Origin: Acanthaster planci
Taxonomy: Eukaryota > Echinodermata > Asteroidea > Valvatida > Acanthasteridae
Length of the DNA stretch: 64,000 nucleotides
Assembly (NCBI RefSeq): GCF_001949145.1
Contig: NW_019091475.1
Coordinates: forward strand, 711,497 to 775,496
Direction: 5' to 3'
The notes below the pieces were generated by a model, which saw only the letters and a list, made by a program, of their open reading frames with translations, made no database searches and was not told where the DNA came from. A program made the translations under genes and the position numbers. Positions 1 through 12,500 of this stretch are shown here, piece by piece. Within the stretch, counting starts at the first letter, position 1; every line of letters starts with the position of its first letter.

Positions 1-554
1 TTAAAAAAACGTACAAGATATATTCAACAAAAAGCTGCTGCAAATTTTACCAACTGATGACCGGAATGAGCTGATATACACAGAGCTTTAAAAGTTAGCG
101 AGTGTAACATTTTGTTCCCAATAAAACCTCTTCTGAGGAAATTGAGTCCCCTTTCACCAGCAGCGAGCTATTTTCACCAGTTTAGCTAAAAGCTGTGATG
201 GAAGAAATCCCTCAGGATCCATCAGAACTACAAGGTCAAAGTGTCTTTCGTCGACTGCTCATATCCACGAGATCTGCCAGATAGTGTCATCTGTTGGATC
301 TTGCAGTTTGCAAGGTTGAGTTAACCCTACAGTTTCATCCATTTGAAACAGTAGATTTCATTGAACCCATTTTTAGGAAACATCTACAAATCGTGGGATA
401 TCCCAGGTACAGGTCTGAAGTCAATAAAGCAACCGCACAATTTCTTGCATTGTCTTATGTTTTTGCAAGCTCACAAGCTCATATTGTTCCCACTGTTTTA
501 AAAGTTAGCATCAAATTATATTATCATTGTTGTTCTCTTTCATTTCCTGAACAG
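1..554. other. Upstream intron sequence of SPEF2
   Basis: The next upstream SPEF2 exon should end in phase 2, but no convincing one was found here. Open frames in this stretch have no SPEF2-like content. Confidence 0.4.
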
Positions 555-3500
555 ACAACTTCCAGCCAAACTGATGAGAGAATGGAAAATGTTGTTCAGC
601 ACTGGTCAGCCTCTGTACGAGAAACCGATTGTAAGTTTCAGTTCTTACAAAGACCCATTTATCTTATGTCTTATACTCTCTCTAGCAGGGGATTCATCGC
701 TGCCATTACAGAATGCTAGGCTTTTCACAAAGTTCAGTGCAGGGGGCAGGGTGCACGTTTGTTTACATTTGACCAAACTCTCCGCTGAGTTCACCTCCGT
801 ATGTCCCCGCTATCACAGGAAGGACAGGGCGAGGAACCAGTGGAATCTGCAGAGGACCAGCTGGTGGAGAAGGAGAGGCAGGCATTGCTGGACGAAGGTG
901 ACTTCTTGGAGTACAGGGTGAGTGGTGTCGAGCTCATCAACGTATTCACCTGAAAAAGTGTTGGTTCACTGTCCAAGGCCTTTTTTTCTTAATAGGTCAG
1001 CCAGTGACACTTTTATAGATGGCTATCTCTGGAGTTTGGAATTTTTTGTGTTACTGTTTTCCCAATCAAAACTTCATGTTTGACAAAAAACTTTCAGGAG
1101 TACAGTACAACATGTGAATATGCAGTGTAAGAAATAAATAGCAAACTTGTTCTACTTAATGCAAGATGAGTTCATCTACCACCAATGTTATGCTTTAGTC
1201 TATGTTAAGGAACCCTAAGAAACTGTGTCATAGCCTATACTTTCATTGCTGCTTCGGCAACAGCACAGCAAGGTGGCACCTTTAATAATCTGCCCCCTCC
1301 CCCCAACTTTGTCGTGATGTACAGAACATGGTGGGTGAGTGGCAGATACCGGCAGACTGCGACATCAAGGGTCCTCAGAAGAGCAACGCCATACTGGGCC
1401 ACATCTTAGCCCGTATCTTCAACATTGTCTCACCGCCAACGGTAAGCCATTTTTCACTTTCTTTTCCTCACTGTAATCAGTGTGTTGTAGAGGAGACCTG
1501 TTAAGGCCAACACAAGACCCACAAGACCATCACAAGACCAACACAAGACCTCAAGCTGTGCAATTGAACTGCAACAGAAGCATTTGTCTGTTCACCCCGT
1601 TACTCGTGACCGGTCCTCTCGTCTGGTCTTATATCTGGTCTTGCGAATGGTTGTGTCTGGTCATGTGATGGTCTCGACTACAACACTGACTGTATTCTTG
1701 CTTCTTACTTTTTGGAGAGTTTTAGAAGACACGGAAAAACTCGTGAGATTTTGATTTTTAAACAAGTGCAAACATTGCAAAAAGTAGAGTGATGGCTTAC
1801 AAAGCCAGAGACAATAGGAAGTTTTGCAAAAGTATCATTAATTCTTCTCCACAACACAGAAATGAATGTTCCTGTTTAAACAGAAAAGAGTTCAGCCCAG
1901 TTATCCAAACATTAACTCTCGAATAACGTACATGGATGCCACTATGTTGCATGTTGCTCGTCACTAACTACCAGCGATAACCGCTTCAAGCGGCTGACCC
2001 AAGAACAATAAATCAAGCTGTTCGTGAACATATGAGAACAAGCCGCCCGAACTCAGCCACTGTTTTCATATTCATAATAGTTTGTGTGTTTAATGCGAGA
2101 AGACAGAATTTTACCAGCGCTTGATTGGAGATTTTTATTTGGCTCTGTGGTTTAAGGACCTCGTGCTTCTCCATTTGTAAATGCTACTGTGGAACCTGCA
2201 TCTTTCTCCCATGAAAAAGTCCTACTGTTATGGTGTGGTCAGGTTTTCACTTCAAAGAGCGCTGCTGTTGCTTGAAACCCATGCAAGACACCTTACTCAG
2301 AAAGAAAAAAATGAAAAGGAAAACTTTTTCAGTAGGTGTGCACTGTGGCCTCTTGCTGTACGGAATGATGAAACAATGGAAGGCTGAAATCAGATCAAAG
2401 ATTTCTAGATTGGAGGAGCAAAATCTTAACGTTGTTTATCAATTTGACGATGTGAACTGTTGCTATCTTTAAATTGGATTGTCGATGATGAGTTGGTTTT
2501 TATGCTACATTTTGCCATCAGCCCCCACCAGCAGCTCCAGAGATTCCACCCTTCCCAGTCAAGGCTTGTTTCCTGGGGAAAGCGTTCACCGGAAAATCCA
2601 CCGTAGCCTCCAAGCTCGCTGAGGGTAGGTGCAACCTACAAGTTGTACAAGTTACAAAGTCTCATGTAGCAGAAAGGAGATATCCAGTAAACCAAGCACC
2701 CTTCATATAAGATGGAAAGCTTGCGGTAAGCACCATGCAATATCTCTTTTTGAGTCTGTATGGTTCTGATAAGAACCGGAGAGGCTCCTATCAGAACCAT
2801 ACAGACTCAAAAAGAGATATTGCATGGTGCTTACCGCAAGCTTTCCATCTTAGTCGTCTGTCACCCTTCATATGTTGAGGCTCGTCCTGCACCAGTGGAT
2901 GAAACATCATTGAAAGCAAATGGAAAGAGTGAAAACAAGTTCTCTTTAACGGATTATAGACCCTAGCGCTGAGGAGGCTATTCTTTGTTTACGTATGTGC
3001 TTTTCTGTGGTGTTCAGTGGACTCCCACTGGCTCCATACATAGCAAGTACACATAGAAGTGTAGTGTAACACCAACAGTACAGAGGTCTATCAGAGAGCA
3101 ATGTGTTTGTTCCACCGTGTCAACAGGACTTTGTTTTTCATTCCCTTTGACCCGCAGACCATGGCCTCGCTGTTCTGAACATTGACGAGCTTGTCCGTGA
3201 TGCAGTTGATGCATACAAAGACGGTGAAGTCATGGACATACCCCCGCCTGCACCAACAGTGAGTATCATGTCGTTAGGCTTGCACCTTCGGTAGGAACTG
3301 TCTCCCGCCCCCTTTAAATTGAGTGGCTGAGCACAGAAATATTTGACCTGTGTAGGTCACAAGTCCCTTGATGTATTAGCTTGTAGTGCTCATGACTGAC
3401 TTTCAGAAGATTCTTGCTTGGCAAGTAAGGCGGTGAAAAAGTACTTTCCACTAAAGCTTAACTGTTAACTGGTCACTGAAATAGGGTCCAAGTGTGGTTT

Positions 3501-6500
3501 TTCACAGCCGGAAACAATCTGTCTACATTGGACGTGGCCTGAAAAAGTCAGAAATGCCAGTGATAGAAGGATTTTGTGACATCATCCTTTGACTAGTGTT
3601 GAGCCCTCGCTTCGTGTACTGAATGTAGGCGTGATGTATTTACATTTCGCGCACCTCACTGCCTCTCGTTTTGACAGAACTCAAACTGCATTTACTACAG
3701 CAAAATGCTGACCATGACCGTATTCTGAATAAGCTTGTTCCATTTTGTGCAGGAGGTGGAGCCAGTGGAGGGAGCTGGAGGGGACCAGCCGCCAGCAGCA
3801 GCCGTTGCTACAGTTGAAAGTCCCTCTGGACAACTGAGCACCCCTGGAGATGGTAAGCTCAAGCCGCCATTGAGGACAAAAATGTGCACCACAGTAAATC
3901 TTGCGTTCTGTAAACTGTGTCCCCCAGCAAGATTTAAGCCCACATTACAGAATGCACTGAGCCACAACCTTGCAATAATAATATTGCAGCTGCAGATGCT
4001 GTGTGTATTCACTTAATAGCAACTGGCACAATTCTATTTTACTGTGTTCGACTGTGCTTACTTTCGCCAGTGCGACTGCGCTCCATTTGACACTCACATG
4101 ACATCTCATGCGTGGTTGGGCCTGGCCCAATTAACTGCCCCACTGAGTTGATTACTTGGGAAGGTGTCCCACAATGCAATGCAAAAACAGTGCAAATTTA
4201 AGTCGGACAGTACAATGGAAAGTTGGTGCCACCGTTGGTAAAAAGTCCACGTAGTCATTTAGCTGAAGTAAGTTCGGTGGATGGATGGCCTTGACTTTCG
4301 ACAATTAAAGTTAATTTGGCCAGTTCAAGTCACTGTATGGCCCCTTGACCCAGTTAAGGCTCGTGATTTGAGGCCAGAGCAACTGGAGATCGTTCATGTA
4401 TTACTACAGATTTCCTGTCTAAACCGCTACCATTTTTGCCCTGTTCAACCTGTGACAACGCCTTGAGTAAACGCAGGGGAAGTAATCAATCAAATGCACT
4501 GTTTGGCAGGAAGAGCATGTGGGTAATTTCCATTGCATATTTTGCACATTTATAAATGTTCTCAATTTGTTTGCTGTCCATGTCGTACCAGCTACTGTCA
4601 ACACGGCGGCATCCATCCCTGAGGCTAGAGACAGCAAGGAGAAAGGTTGGTATCCCGTCTTCAGAGCTTGCACTCTTAGGACTACTCATTCATTGCCCAG
4701 AGATAAATGACACGTCTTTAGTCTGTTTCTTTGCCTTTTGTCACTGCTTACATGATACATCAGATCCTTATTCTTTACAAGAGGTGTTAATGCTCTAAAC
4801 CATCTGTAGAGGGGGCTGTTTGCTTTGATTTGGAATTATTTTGAATTTTGAGGTGAATGGAGAATTTTATTTCGGAAGTAGAAGCAGAGGAATAGCGTTT
4901 GGTTTCATGGCAAAATCCCCAGACAAAGCATTTCAAGTATATTCACGATCTAAAATATATGACTTGGCAAGCTATGAAAAGCCTGACGACACGATCCTTA
5001 CTACGTCTTCTCAAAGGCAAAATAGTCAAGATGGGATGTATGGAAAAGTATGCAAGTAGGTGTGTTACAATGCTGTTACATTTTTCCTTAAAAGTGGAAG
5101 ACGACAAGCCGGACACTGCTAAGGAGGGAGGAGAAGCAACCGATAAGCCCCCAGAGGCACCAAGCAGCGAGGTCAAGACAGTCAAGAAGCCACCCAGTCC
5201 AACAAAGAAGAAGGGCCCGCCCAAACCGGAGGTAGGCAATTTGATTACTTCATAAAGTAGGGATTTGTAGGTGCTCTTCGTCCATCCCCCAACAAGTTTG
5301 TAACTCTGTGTTTCAGTGGGTTTGTAGGTTTCTGCTCAGGGATTAACAGCTGGGGTCATTCTCTTGTTCCTCGACAGCCCACAGCTCGAGCTAAGCTAGG
5401 CAAGTTGGCCTCCAAGTTCCTGCGTAAAGGCCAACCGGTCAAAGATGAGCTCCTGATTGACATCATGGTTGAGGCCGTCAAGTAAGTTAGGTTTATCTCG
5501 GACTGCATGAAAATCAAACTTGTCTGCCTGTATGGATAGTCAGAAAGTTCTTACAATAAAGAATTTGAATCTTCAGAAGCGAATAGGTATTACATACTAA
5601 CAACTTGTGGAGAAAATCAGCTGAGCATATGTGATATCTAATCACGGTTCATAAAAATAAAGGTTTCCAAAAACTTGGCGGAAATGGACTCTTGATCAAT
5701 TTATTCCATAAAAAGTCAACAATTACAGTTTCTGGCTGTGATGTGGGTTGTTTGGCACCTACCTGCCGTGGGGCCATTGCATGCCTTGAGCTCAACCACA
5801 TTGTTGTTTGATGTCTTTATTTTACTGTGCATTTGATAATAATTGTGTGAAATTGGTGCTTTTTACATCATAATTATTGAAAAAAGAACTTGACTTGAAA
5901 GATCTCTGAGTGATCCCTGTTCACCACTTCCCAGGTTGTATCGTGTAATTGGGGTGCGATCCCTGGTTACATGGTGTTTCAGGTGTAATGGCTTCTGACT
6001 AGCACCCCCAAACAGATATACTGACAAATGGGAAGAGCCACCAACATATGGTTTGATAGCTCAGTTGGTAGAGCACCGGTACGGTATTCCAGAGGTGACA
6101 GGTTAAAATCCCGCTCCAGTCAATTTCTTTGTTCATCTTTATAATCACAGAAAAAGACCTTGATCAAAGTTGGATGTTAGCCTCGTCGAAATGCATGAAA
6201 TCAATCTCTGTTTAAAGTTTTTTTGTCCTTCAAGAGTTCTTGTCGTAAGAGATTGGTTGATCTGCAGAATATGTTGATTGTACTGTGCTGTTGGTTACTA
6301 AAATTCTGTCTTTCCACGAAAAATGTGATATTGAAGGTAAAGGAAGTCATTGGCCAACTGCTCGGGGATCAATCACACAGACCAGCCAATCATGCCAATA
6401 TTCCCTTCCACCCCCCCCCAGGCGAACCCCTGAGGAGCATGGCTGGATCATGGATGGCTTCCCAGCCACCTTGGCTCAGGCAAAGCTCCTGGAGAAGGCG

Positions 6501-9500
6501 CTGAGTGGCTATGATGCTAATGCCAAGCCCTCCCGCAGCAAGCTGAGGCAGAGTCGGCTGGCTCCAGACCCCAACCCGCCCAAGGAGCCTCCCCCACCGG
6601 TCAGCGGCATCGACCTGGTGCTGCTGTTTGAGTCGCCTGACGAGCTGGTGCTCAAAAGAGCAGCTGGACGCACTTGTAAGTTGTCTTATCTCTTCTCTTT
6701 GATACCCTCTAAGAAACCAACTTTTAAATCTCTCATTTCTAAGGAGTAGTTTTTCAAAGTGCACTCATCTTAAGAGCTGAAAAGATCTTGAACCACTTCC
6801 CTCATCGTAAAGAATTCCTAATCGTAAAGAATTCCTAATGGGCAAGTTGCCCCGTAAAAATAATTTCTGTCACCACAATCAGAAAACAAATGGAACGAGC
6901 AGAAATACGAAAAGTAATACAGCAATGCTCAACTCTCTAGCAGGAAAAAGCAAACACCCGTGCAGGGCTTACGCAGTCCGGAAGGGTTAAAGTCTAATTA
7001 ACGTAACCCTGGACCAGTCTCACAGAAATAGTATGGTGTTGCTTGGCCAGTTTATGTGAAAAAGAACTTACTAATTACAGATGATGGATATCAAATGACA
7101 TTTTGACTTGTACAGTTTTATACATGAATATCAAAGCAAACCTAAGATCTCTTGACAAAACCTGAGATCTTTTGAAGATTTCTCAATCAGCAATTTTCAC
7201 TTTTTTGTTCAGATGCCAGTCAGTCCAGGGAACAATACCAGCAGGAGTTCAAGCCACCTCCTGAGGGCAGCTGCACCGGGGTAGGTAAGCAAGAGAAGGT
7301 GTCGGCCGTCAAGGATGCAGCGCACGACCAGGAGCAGATCCAACACAGGTCAGTCATTGGGTCAGGTCAGGTCAGATCCAGTCACACAGCTTGTCCTGGG
7401 TACTCCGTGGCCACACTCCTGCATGCTAGTCTCGACACCCACAAATGATTGCGTGCACATTTCCATTCAATTGCATCACAGGAATGGTCAACGGTTACCT
7501 TTCCATCATCTTGAAATCCCCACCTGATGCGAGAGTGTACTCCCCTGTCTCCTTGAGTATATACTCTTGCTCACCCAAGGGTTGTACTCCTACTGTTAGT
7601 GGACATGGGATTGCTCTGCCATACACACTTGAACACAACCCTGCAGTTTACTATCTGTAGTTTCTCTGAGTACGTGAGTGTGTGTTTTAATATTGATTCT
7701 GTGCTCTAGGCTGACTGGTTTCCAAGACGCCTGGAAGAAACTGGACAAGTGGTTCAGTGGCTTCGGCATCCTGCGCAAGGTGGACGTGGCCTCCGAGCAG
7801 CAGGAGGCCTACACCAGGGTGGAGGAGATCATGATAGAGATGAGAGAGAAGGTAGGTGGACAAGTGTACCTCAGCGTGTGCTCTTCCAAGGGCTGAGAAA
7901 GTGAATACAAAAAATGTGGTTCTTGAGAGGCGATGCGTCATCCCGTGAAGAAACTTGAATGCTTGGCCACAAGCCCTTGAAAGAAGAAGTGTGAAATAGA
8001 ATCAGGCGATGAAGCAAATTGTGTTCTTTGAACATTCGTTAAGAAGCCCAAGAAATGGGGGAATCCCCTGAACAGAGTAGCATCAATAAGACCTGGGTCA
8101 TTCCACGAGGTTGGGGCACAATTTGTGACAGTGTCCTTGTTACATGGGTAACTAGTACCACCTGTCATGACCTGTAGAGTAGGTCATTTACACTGTAAAA
8201 ATAACTCACATCTCTGTATTCAACTTTAAATTTGGAATCCACGTGCAGGGAAATAGCTGTTCAGTTTTACGGAACCCATGTAACAATGAACACCGTCACA
8301 AATTGTGCCCCAACCTCATGGAATGACCCACCTCTACCAAGTATTGGGCCTGGAGAGGTTATTTAGAGTGTCCTAAGCTCACAGAATACTTCACAATTAC
8401 CTGTTTGCAGACAGAATGTTCTGCTTGTGCCCCTTAGAGTCCAAAACGGACTGATGGTATTCATACCCACATTCCAACCAGGTTGAAGTGAATTGTTTGA
8501 CTCAAGTCTCAACAGCAGATCTCGATTGAATCGACGGGCAGTCTACAGTCATCTTTATCTTTCGGGGTTTCAGATCGAAAAAGCCAAAGAAGAAGCGGAA
8601 AAGCAGGAGGAAGATCTCCTCAAGGCCGCCACCGAGGGCAGCACAGCGGGGGCCACATCTGAGGTGCCAACAACCACCCAGCCCACTGAAGGCATGGACT
8701 CACTGGCGACGCAGCAAGGGGACACTCAGGTAGGGTGGCAGACTCGTGACCAGCATAACGATGCACCCTCACTTTCAACTCAGTCATGTAGCATTTCAGA
8801 ATTCATGCATATTCATGGCTATTTCTGTTGCATTCAGCCCCTGAAGGCTGTATTTTCCGTTCACAACTTAACGTCTTTTCTGTAAGAAAATGCCCAAAGG
8901 TCAATTGAAATCCATTTTGATGAACCGGTTTTTGGGTTGACCTTGCTCAGACAGTGGCTAACCCACACGAGAGGATGACATTGTCGGCTGACAGTGTGGG
9001 CAATTCACGATAGTGCGCCTCCAAGAGTTTGCAATGCGTTGGCCAATCACCACGCGCAAAATCTTTCAACCCTTTCCAGACACGCACTGGGTTCACAGAT
9101 TTCGTGCACTGTGATTGGCCAATGTGTGACAAACTCTTGGAGGCACGCTTTTGTGAATCACCCGTAGTTTACCATAGTACTCAATGCCTTTCATGTTGTG
9201 TTTCCTTGCAGCCCAGCGATGGTGCCCTGTCTGAGGCAGGAAAAGAATCCACCCCTGCGGTGGCACCAGGATCCCCGAAAGGCTCTCGAGCAGGTGAACA
9301 TCTGGCAGTTCCAGATTTTTGGGCTTAAAAAACCTCCATTTTTGGCTTCATGCAGGCTTTAGTTCCACTCATTACATCTTCCGAGTTGAGACCCGCATAC
9401 TTAGTATGAAACCCCGTTTTCAGCTTTAGAATCATCACATTGCCTTTTGTGAGGCCAAATCTTGCGTTTTGTTGGTCCCAACAGTAAAATTTTTGTGCGA

Positions 9501-12500
9501 TGATCTAGAAAGTGGCTACCTTACAATACTTTCATTTTCTCCATGATTCAACTGTTGAGGGCTCTGTACAGTTTGCACACTCAGATAGAATTTACTCAGT
9601 TAGTTGTTTTTTTGCTCAAACGAGGTATATTCTCCATTATAGCTGCATCAAAATGTATACTTGCCAGCTATGCACCTCCAGCAAGACAGCATCATTTCCC
9701 CCAAAACGACCTCGGGCGTATCAAGCATTATTCTTGTCTCATTCTTTCCCCAGGTTCGGCAAAGCGTAGTGGGTCAGCCAAGGGCGGCTCTCCCAAACGA
9801 GGTAACTCCCCCAAACGGGAGAAGTCCCCAAAGAGTGGCAAACGAGACCGGGAGAAGAAGAGAGAAGGCTCCCGATCAGGAAGTGCCAAGAGATCCCCAT
9901 CCAGTGGCAAAGGTAAGATCTGCCGAAAATCCATCCGATGACCATTTGAATTTGAAGTAAAGAAGTAAAAGAGAGACCAAACAAGAAGTAGTATTATAGT
10001 TTATTTGGCATTAATTAAATTGATATACTAAAAAAAAATCATATGTAAATCATTAGATTCCGTTGATGCAAATTGATTAATGATTTTCATATTACACTTT
10101 CCCATTGTGTATGTAGGCAAGAGGGGCAAGTCAGGTTTGTTTTGTTTGTTTGTTTGTTTGTTTGTTTATTGCTAACCCAAATGATTATTATCACTGGTAT
10201 CGGTTTAACCCCCCCCATTGCATGTCCTAACATCAGCACTACAGCGTGAAGTGTGCATGTTTATCACTCAACTCTAGACTGTGCTACGAGCTCTAACTCC
10301 AACGGTTAGGAGATTCTGCTCATCCACCTGACACTTAGGCGGAATAAATTATCTTTCAAATACTTGATTGCAACAAGTGCCCAGTACCTTGGTAAAACCG
10401 TTCAGTCTAATATATTGGAGAGACCAAGGCCCACAGACGAAGTATTCTGTGTATCTTTTGTTTATGCATCTGAGAAAAAAATCTGGGTTATTATTATTAT
10501 TTATTAATCTGGTAATGACACCAAGGATTCCTCAAAAGTGCCCTAGGCTCTGTTGCTCGCAAGCCTGAAGGAACCTGTAGAGAGGAGACAATGAGAAGCT
10601 GTTACAGTTTCAGAGGTGGGAGGAAAACCCCAGAGGAATATTCTGGATAAAACCCACGGAATCAGGTAGGGACTGAAAACCCAATCCACATGTGGACCGA
10701 GCCGGGAATCAAACCTGGACCGCAGAGGTGGAAGGCGAGGAAAGAACCACTATGCCAACCTGACTCCCCCGTGACACACTGTGTTTTGAGTGAGAAAGAG
10801 GATTTCCATGAAAGCCCACGGTTCAGCCGGAACCAAATCCTAACTACTCCTCAGAGATGTCTTCATGATGATTCCTCAGATCAGCCATATTTCCCCTTCC
10901 GTGTTGCCCATTTCCTAATTTTCCAACATACAAAGCTCACAAACTTACAATCCTTGCATGGTCATCATTTAACAGTTTCACTGTGTGCTGTGCTACTGAT
11001 ATATCTAAGAGTACTTCCCCCCAAATTGTGATATCTTCGTCACGGTAGCCTTACATGCCAGAATGTCGCCTCTTGGGTTTCCTTTGGTTAGGTTCCCCCA
11101 AGCGTGGTAAATCTGGACGAAAGTCACCCAAGAGGGAGCCAACCCCCGAGCCAGAGCCGGAACCCGAACCCCCAGTACCCACTGGGCCGCCCCCACCCCA
11201 ACCGGGCTCAGAAGACTGGGTGTACGTGGACGAACCTATCGATGAGGTAAGATATCACACCAACAGGTCTCAGTATAGTGCTACCCAAACCCAAAGCCCA
11301 AGTATCCACCGTGCTACTCCCACCCATACTGGGTTCAGAAGACTGGGTATATGTGGACGAACCCATTGATGAGGTAAGATNNNNNNNNNNNNNNNNNNNN
11401 NNNNNNNNNNNNNNNNNNNNNNNNNNNNNNNNNNNNNNNNNNNNNNNNNNNNNNNNNNNNNNNNNNNNNNNNNNNNNNNNNNNNNNNNNNNNNNNNNNNN
11501 NNNNNNNNNNNNNNNNNNNNNNNNNNNNNNNNNNNNNNNNNNNNNNNNNNNNNNNNNNNNNNNNNNNNNNNNNNNNNNNNNNNNNNNNNNNNNNNNNNNN
11601 NNNNNNNNNNNNNNNNNNNNNNNNNNNNNNNNNNNNNNNNNNNNNNNNNNNNNNNNNNNNNNNNNNNNNNNNNNNNNNNNNNNNNNNNNNNNNNNNNNNN
11701 NNNNNNNNNNNNNNNNNNNNNNNNNNNNNNNNNNNNNNNNNNNNNNNNNNNNNNNNNNNNNNNCACACAAAGCAGTAAGCTCAATACACAAGGACCTGAG
11801 CTCACCGTATCCACTGGGCTTCTCCCACCCATACAGGGTTCAGAAGACTGGGCACATTTTCCTGAACCCTTACGTAAGGTAAAATAATATGAGCAGTTTA
11901 AACCGTTATTGAGGCAAGATTGTATTTAAAAGCACAGTGGCTTATCACAACACATATCAGAGCTTGATTCCTAGCACTGAACAGATGTACGTTGCAAAAA
12001 TCAGACAGTTTATTAAACAGAGATACATATATCATAATTTGATACCTAACGAGCAACTTCACAATTTGGGAATACAAAACATTGTTTACCAGACCAGAAG
12101 TAGGAGTGAGAGTCTGTTTTCTTCTGAAATTCTCGGAAGTGAATGAGCAGTGTTCAAGAGGAATAAAATCCAATGCGAAAAGCATATTTCAAGAATGCCT
12201 CCTCGTTAGTCAGGTTTTCACAGCAGTGCTGCAGCTTCTCTTCCATTCTCCCCAACAGGCACTTGCCCTGGTGCTTGCCCCCCACTGGGAGAACACCGAG
12301 GCCACCTACGTGGCCAGCTCCAAGCACGTGTTCCACAACATCCGCGACGAGCGGGAGAACATCTACCACTACTTCTACAAGGTGCGGCGGGACTTCGAGG
12401 AGTACCTGCGCCGGCCTGACAGCAAGCAGGAGTTCTTGGCCGCCTGGCAGCAGGAGTACAACGAGATCGCAGAGGACATGAGAGATGACGACGAAACCAA

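Larger units (their letters stand above)
2522..7851 (+). other. SPEF2: SPEF2 adenylate-kinase-like domain (exons 4-12)
   Basis: This exon block encodes the nucleotide-kinase-like fold embedded in SPEF2. The exon at 2522-2624 carries an intact Walker A loop, GKAFTGKST. The next exon supplies the helix LNIDELVRDAVDAY. The exon at 6422-6675 has GWIMDGFPATLAQAKLLEKAL, matching the adenylate kinase NMP-region signature DGFP, followed by the strand IDLVLLFE and an arginine-containing VLKRAAGRT. An acidic and Lys/Pro-rich insert of about 100 residues (3753-5231) separates the P-loop part from the DGFP part. P-loop and DGFP are both present, so nucleotide binding is plausible. Whether it phosphorylates nucleotides is unknown. 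Confidence 0.82.
8574..11246 (+). other. SPEF2: SPEF2 low-complexity basic linker (exons 13-17)
   Basis: These exons encode an acidic helical start (IEKAKEEAEKQEEDLL), then a basic Ser/Lys/Pro/Gly stretch with repeated SPKR, GSAKR and KSPK motifs, ending in a Pro-Glu ladder and the segment SEDWVYVDEPIDE. The exons at 9754-9912 (159 nt) and 10117-10134 (18 nt) are symmetric phase 1-1, so either could be skipped without breaking the frame. The many SP dipeptides would suit proline-directed kinases; that is inference. The region is probably unstructured. Confidence 0.75.

Noticed and set aside
294-719. 141-codon open frame at the start of the window
   Set aside because: It overlaps the real exon 555-630 in another frame and has no family-like composition.
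6050-6122. Functional tRNA gene
   Set aside because: The B box is degenerate and acceptor pairing is poor; it fits a SINE head better.
11278-11380. Second copy of SEDWVYVDEPIDE as an extra SPEF2 exon
   Set aside because: The plausible upstream acceptors give the wrong phase after the phase-0 donor at 11247, so it is more likely a non-coding repeat unit.
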